Shown in pieces: positions 14,278-16,555 of a stretch of DNA of 16,555 nt. Under the pieces are notes generated by a model. It was not told the origin of the DNA. It ran no database searches and saw only the letters and a program-made list of their open reading frames with translations. Position numbers and translations under genes: made by a program. Location of the stretch: NCBI GenBank assembly GCA_025201865.1, contig MU602914.1, forward strand, positions 8,923 to 25,477. The letters run 5' to 3'. Each line of letters begins with the position of its first letter. The first letter of the stretch is position 1. The stretch comes from Ramicandelaber brevisporus. Taxonomy: Eukaryota; Kickxellomycota; Ramicandelaberales; Ramicandelaberaceae.

Positions 14278-14841
14278 TCATTTGTTTCTTAGTTTGAGAA
14301 TCAACGGTCGCAATTCTCGACATGCATATTCCAGCTCCTTCTTTAATTCTCCTCTCGGAGCATCTAGTGCTGGCCGTAGTGCAATGATTGCATAGTCACA
14401 TTTCGCCACACCTTCAGTCTCAAACACCTCGCCAGCCGTATCTGCCAATCTCCTTCTCAGCACACTTCTGTACGCAGCCTTCTTTCCAAGCACATCTTTC
14501 CTCACTATGTAAACACATCGATACTCGTGCACAATGCTGCCATCTCTCCGCATATACAACTGCACATCGCTCGGCCACGGCCGTGCTTTGACTCTAAACA
14601 ATGGCGTCGATATCATTGGATACCTCCTGTCGAATAATAACGACCGTGCTTCATCACTCGGAATGCCAGGTGGCCGCCGTAGATATCTCAGCAGCTGCTC
14701 ACTCTCAACATCCTGGATAACCTTGACATCGTCATCTGATATCGGTGGCCACGTGAATCCATTGGTAGTCGTGGACAGTAGTAGTCTTTGTTGTCCTTGT
14801 CGAAGCAGCACTTTGGCTGACCAGGTTGCAAGTCTTTGCAT
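14278..14841 (-). CDS. Mitochondrial protein resembling RNase P protein subunit (RnpA-like)
   Basis: 187 residues. Residues 1 to about 24 (Arg, Lys, Leu, Gln, Ser, no acidic residue) look like a mitochondrial presequence. The middle (30-100) is unrecognised. The C-terminal part (104-183) follows the RnpA pattern: a strand ending VYIVRKDVLGKK (110-121), then AAYRSVLRRRL (122-132), which lines up with the bacterial AVVRNRVKRRL helix, then CDYAIIALRPALD (148-160) and a helix ELKKELEYACREL (165-177), like the VVIARPGA strand and AELRxEL helix of RnpA. The RNR motif itself reads RSV. The bacterial protein binds the RNase P RNA and the tRNA leader. Role here (mitochondrial tRNA processing, or a ribosome-associated RNA-binding protein of the same fold) is inference. 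The start gives the presequence and has an A-rich leader. Confidence 0.5.
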   Translation of the reverse strand: MQRLATWSAKVLLRQGQQRLLLSTTTNGFTWPPISDDDVKVIQDVESEQLLRYLRRPPGIPSDEARSLLFDRRYPMISTPLFRVKARPWPSDVQLYMRRDGSIVHEYRCVYIVRKDVLGKKAAYRSVLRRRLADTAGEVFETEGVAKCDYAIIALRPALDAPRGELKKELEYACRELRPLILKLRNK

Positions 14842-15038
14842 TATTTTGTTGTTGTTTTTTTTTGTGCTGTTCTCTTTTTGTCTGTTCTCTTTTGTCTGCC
14901 GATTGGGAGTGTTTGACTCGTTCGTCATCCATCTGCCGAAACAAAAAAAAACATCCACAGCTCGATCTTCGCGACAACTAGTAGCAACAACAGCAACAAC
15001 AAGCAAGCAAGCAGGCAAAGTAGATCCCTCGACTAAAC
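14842..15038. promoter_or_regulatory. Divergent intergenic region, RnpA-like / USP14
   Basis: 197 bp between head-to-head genes. It contains T-rich tracts on the + strand (A-rich leader of the minus-strand gene) and, nearer the USP14 start, CAACA/CAAG repeats (about 14985-15017). No TATA box is seen. The short gap implies a shared or overlapping promoter. Confidence 0.45.
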
Positions 15039-16555
15039 ATGGCAGAACCAGTGAACAGTACGTAGCAATTCATTCCATCGACCAAGACGCGAATACTGAC
15101 CGGAGCGTGGTTCAATCTCTCTCTCTCTCTTCCAGCTAACCGACAAACTGCACACTTGATAGATGACGCGTCGTTATTTAGTAGCTCGCTTATACTGACA
15201 CCTATGAACTTGCCATGCAATGTTGTATTGATGATGTCTGTCTGTTTATTAGTTCAAATCAAATGGAGCGGCAGCAAGTACGACGTGCCAGTCGATGTGT
15301 CCGAGTCGGCCGAGACTTTGATGTATCAGGTCTACTCTTTGACTGGAGTTGAGCCTGAGCGCCAAAAGATTATGGTCAAAGGCGGCATTCTCAAGTCTAC
15401 AACCGATCTCTCCAAACTTGGGCTGCGCAATGGCCAAATCATAATGATGATGGGCACTCCAGCCGAGAAGTTTACAGCACAGGAACAGGAAGCTGCATCT
15501 GCAGCCGCCGGCAAAGTTAAGTTTGTGGAAGACATGACCGCCACAGAGCAGGTTGGAGCAATGAAGATTCCAGTTGGTATCAAAAACCTGGGCAACACTT
15601 GCTATGCCAATGCTTCATTGCAAGTTATGCGTAAAATTCCAGAATTGCAGCAGGCATTGAATCGTTATAAAGACTCTGCTCCGTTGCAAACCCCTCAGGG
15701 AACAGTGGCCACTACATTGAGCGATGTGTTTAAGCGCTTGGACAATGCGGGCCACACTGAGGTTCCAATGATGTTCTTGAACTCAGTGCGCACATTGTTC
15801 CCAAGATTCGGCGAGCAGGATCCACAGACTGGACATCCTCGTCAGCAAGATGCAGAGGAATTCTTTACCACTCTCATCTCTACCTTACGTCCACTTTTAC
15901 GTGAACAGAGTCAAAGTGAACAGCAGCAGCAACAGGGTGGATTAACCATTGACAAGTACATGCAGGGTGAGTATCAAGTGGTCAGCCAATGTACTGAGAA
16001 TTTAAACGAAGAGCCATCAATCACGACTGAGCCGTTTGTAAAGTTGGACTGTACAATTACCAAAGATACCAACTTTATGCAGTTTGGCTTGGACCTGGGT
16101 CTATCCACCGATGTTGAAAAGCACTCTTCCACTCTGGACCGCAATGCAGCATATCGCATTACTCGCAAAATCACCAGACTTCCTCAGTATTTGACTATTG
16201 GATTCCAGCGCTTCTTTTGGAAAGAGACTGAAAATGTAAACTCCAAGATTCTGCGCAAAGTCAAGTTCCCACTGGAGTTTGATGCTGGCTCAATGTGTGT
16301 TATGGATTTGCAAAAGAAGATGACTCCAGCGAGAAAACATGCTCATAAACTGGATGAGGATAAGCTGATTAAAGCGCGTGCCGCTGCTCGTGGTGGTACT
16401 GCATCTGCAGAGACTACCACTACTACCACCACAACAACAACTGGTACTGCTACTGGATCGAGTGAGCCAAAGCCGGATTTGAGTGGAGTTGTTCACCCTG
16501 ATTTGCTTGCTGATGACGGTTGCAACCCATCCGGAGTGTATGAACTGTGTGGCGT
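15039..16555 (+). CDS. USP14: Ubiquitin C-terminal hydrolase, USP14/Ubp6 (3' end beyond window)
   Basis: The proteasome-bound deubiquitinase (Ubp6 in yeast), which trims ubiquitin chains at the 19S particle. Exon 1 is 15039-15057 and exon 2 starts at 15253; the joined product begins MAEPVNIQIKW, which puts the first strand of the ubiquitin-like domain (7-75) at the distance seen in animal USP14. The USP domain begins at GIKNLGNTCYAN (catalytic Cys123), followed by RQQDAEEF (203-210), CTENLNEE, TLDRNAAY, LPQYLTIGFQRFFWK (316-330) and KVKFPLEFD (342-350). Reading stops at YELCG (residue 440) plus two bases at the window edge; the catalytic His/Asp part lies outside. Variable inserts hold poly-Gln (230-234) and ten threonines (394-403). 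Exon 2 continues to the edge without a break. Confidence 0.9.
15058..15252 (+). other. Intron 1 of the USP14 gene
   Basis: Donor GTACGT after a 19-nt coding exon and acceptor TTTATTAG before TTCAAATC. The splice joins an A to TT, giving Ile7 in frame with the ubiquitin-like domain. TATACTGACA near 15190-15200 could supply the branch point. A second, stronger-looking acceptor (a CT tract then TTCCAG ending at 15135) lies inside; using it would make a 78-nt intron and add 39 in-frame residues. Confidence 0.65.

Noticed and set aside
14278-14841. Mitoribosomal protein mL49/Img2 as identity of the minus-strand gene
   Set aside because: The protein lacks the short Img2 pattern of a VxRTxxxxLPVY strand; the RnpA-like order fits better, though the call stays tentative.
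15961-15980. GTGAGT-like donor in USP14 exon 2 as an intron start
   Set aside because: The reading frame across it continues with family-matching sequence (YMQGEYQ, then QCTEN), so no intron is needed.

Overview
The window is about 16.5 kb of nuclear DNA from an intron-poor, gene-dense eukaryote. The best fit is a fungus, probably of an early-diverging (zygomycete-grade) lineage. Evidence: eukaryote-only machinery (CPSF73/Ysh1, USP14/Ubp6, an F-box/WD40 protein), a fungal-type oligopeptide (OPT family) transporter, proteins with mitochondrial presequences, spliceosomal intron signals (GTAAGT, GTACGT, TATTAAC, TTTCCAG), one good TATA box, short intergenic gaps and the standard genetic code. 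Genus and phylum cannot be fixed from the sequence alone.

Layout, left to right. (1) 1-697: no gene seen; an imperfect palindrome lies between two near-identical 17-mers. (2) 853-1071 (+): a 72-residue protein of unknown function behind a TATA box. (3) 1202-4144 (-): an OPT-family transporter with a long disordered N-terminus. (4) 4244-6718 (-): CPSF73, the pre-mRNA 3'-end endonuclease. (5) 7158-8309 (+): a fused chorismate mutase/prephenate dehydratase/ACT protein for phenylalanine synthesis, sharing a divergent promoter region with CPSF73. (6) 8475-9419 (-): secreted RNase T2. (7) 9685-10413 (+): mitochondrial ClpP, divergent from the RNase. (8) 10704-11921 (+): an SDR oxidoreductase with an exact, recent, in-frame 132-bp tandem duplication. 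(9) 12270-14213 (+): F-box/WD40 substrate receptor. (10) 14278-14841 (-): a short protein with a mitochondrial presequence and a C-terminal half resembling bacterial RNase P protein (RnpA). (11) 15039 to the end (+): USP14/Ubp6, with a 19-nt first exon and one intron, cut by the window edge.

The genes do not form one pathway; this looks like ordinary compact housekeeping chromosome. The most interesting items are the RnpA-like mitochondrial protein, the bacterial-style CM-PDT fusion whose ACT domain has lost the phenylalanine-binding ESRP motif, the fresh duplication across a core strand of the SDR, and a frame-preserving pair of 3' splice sites at the start of the USP14 gene. I see no transposon, CRISPR array, tRNA or rRNA.
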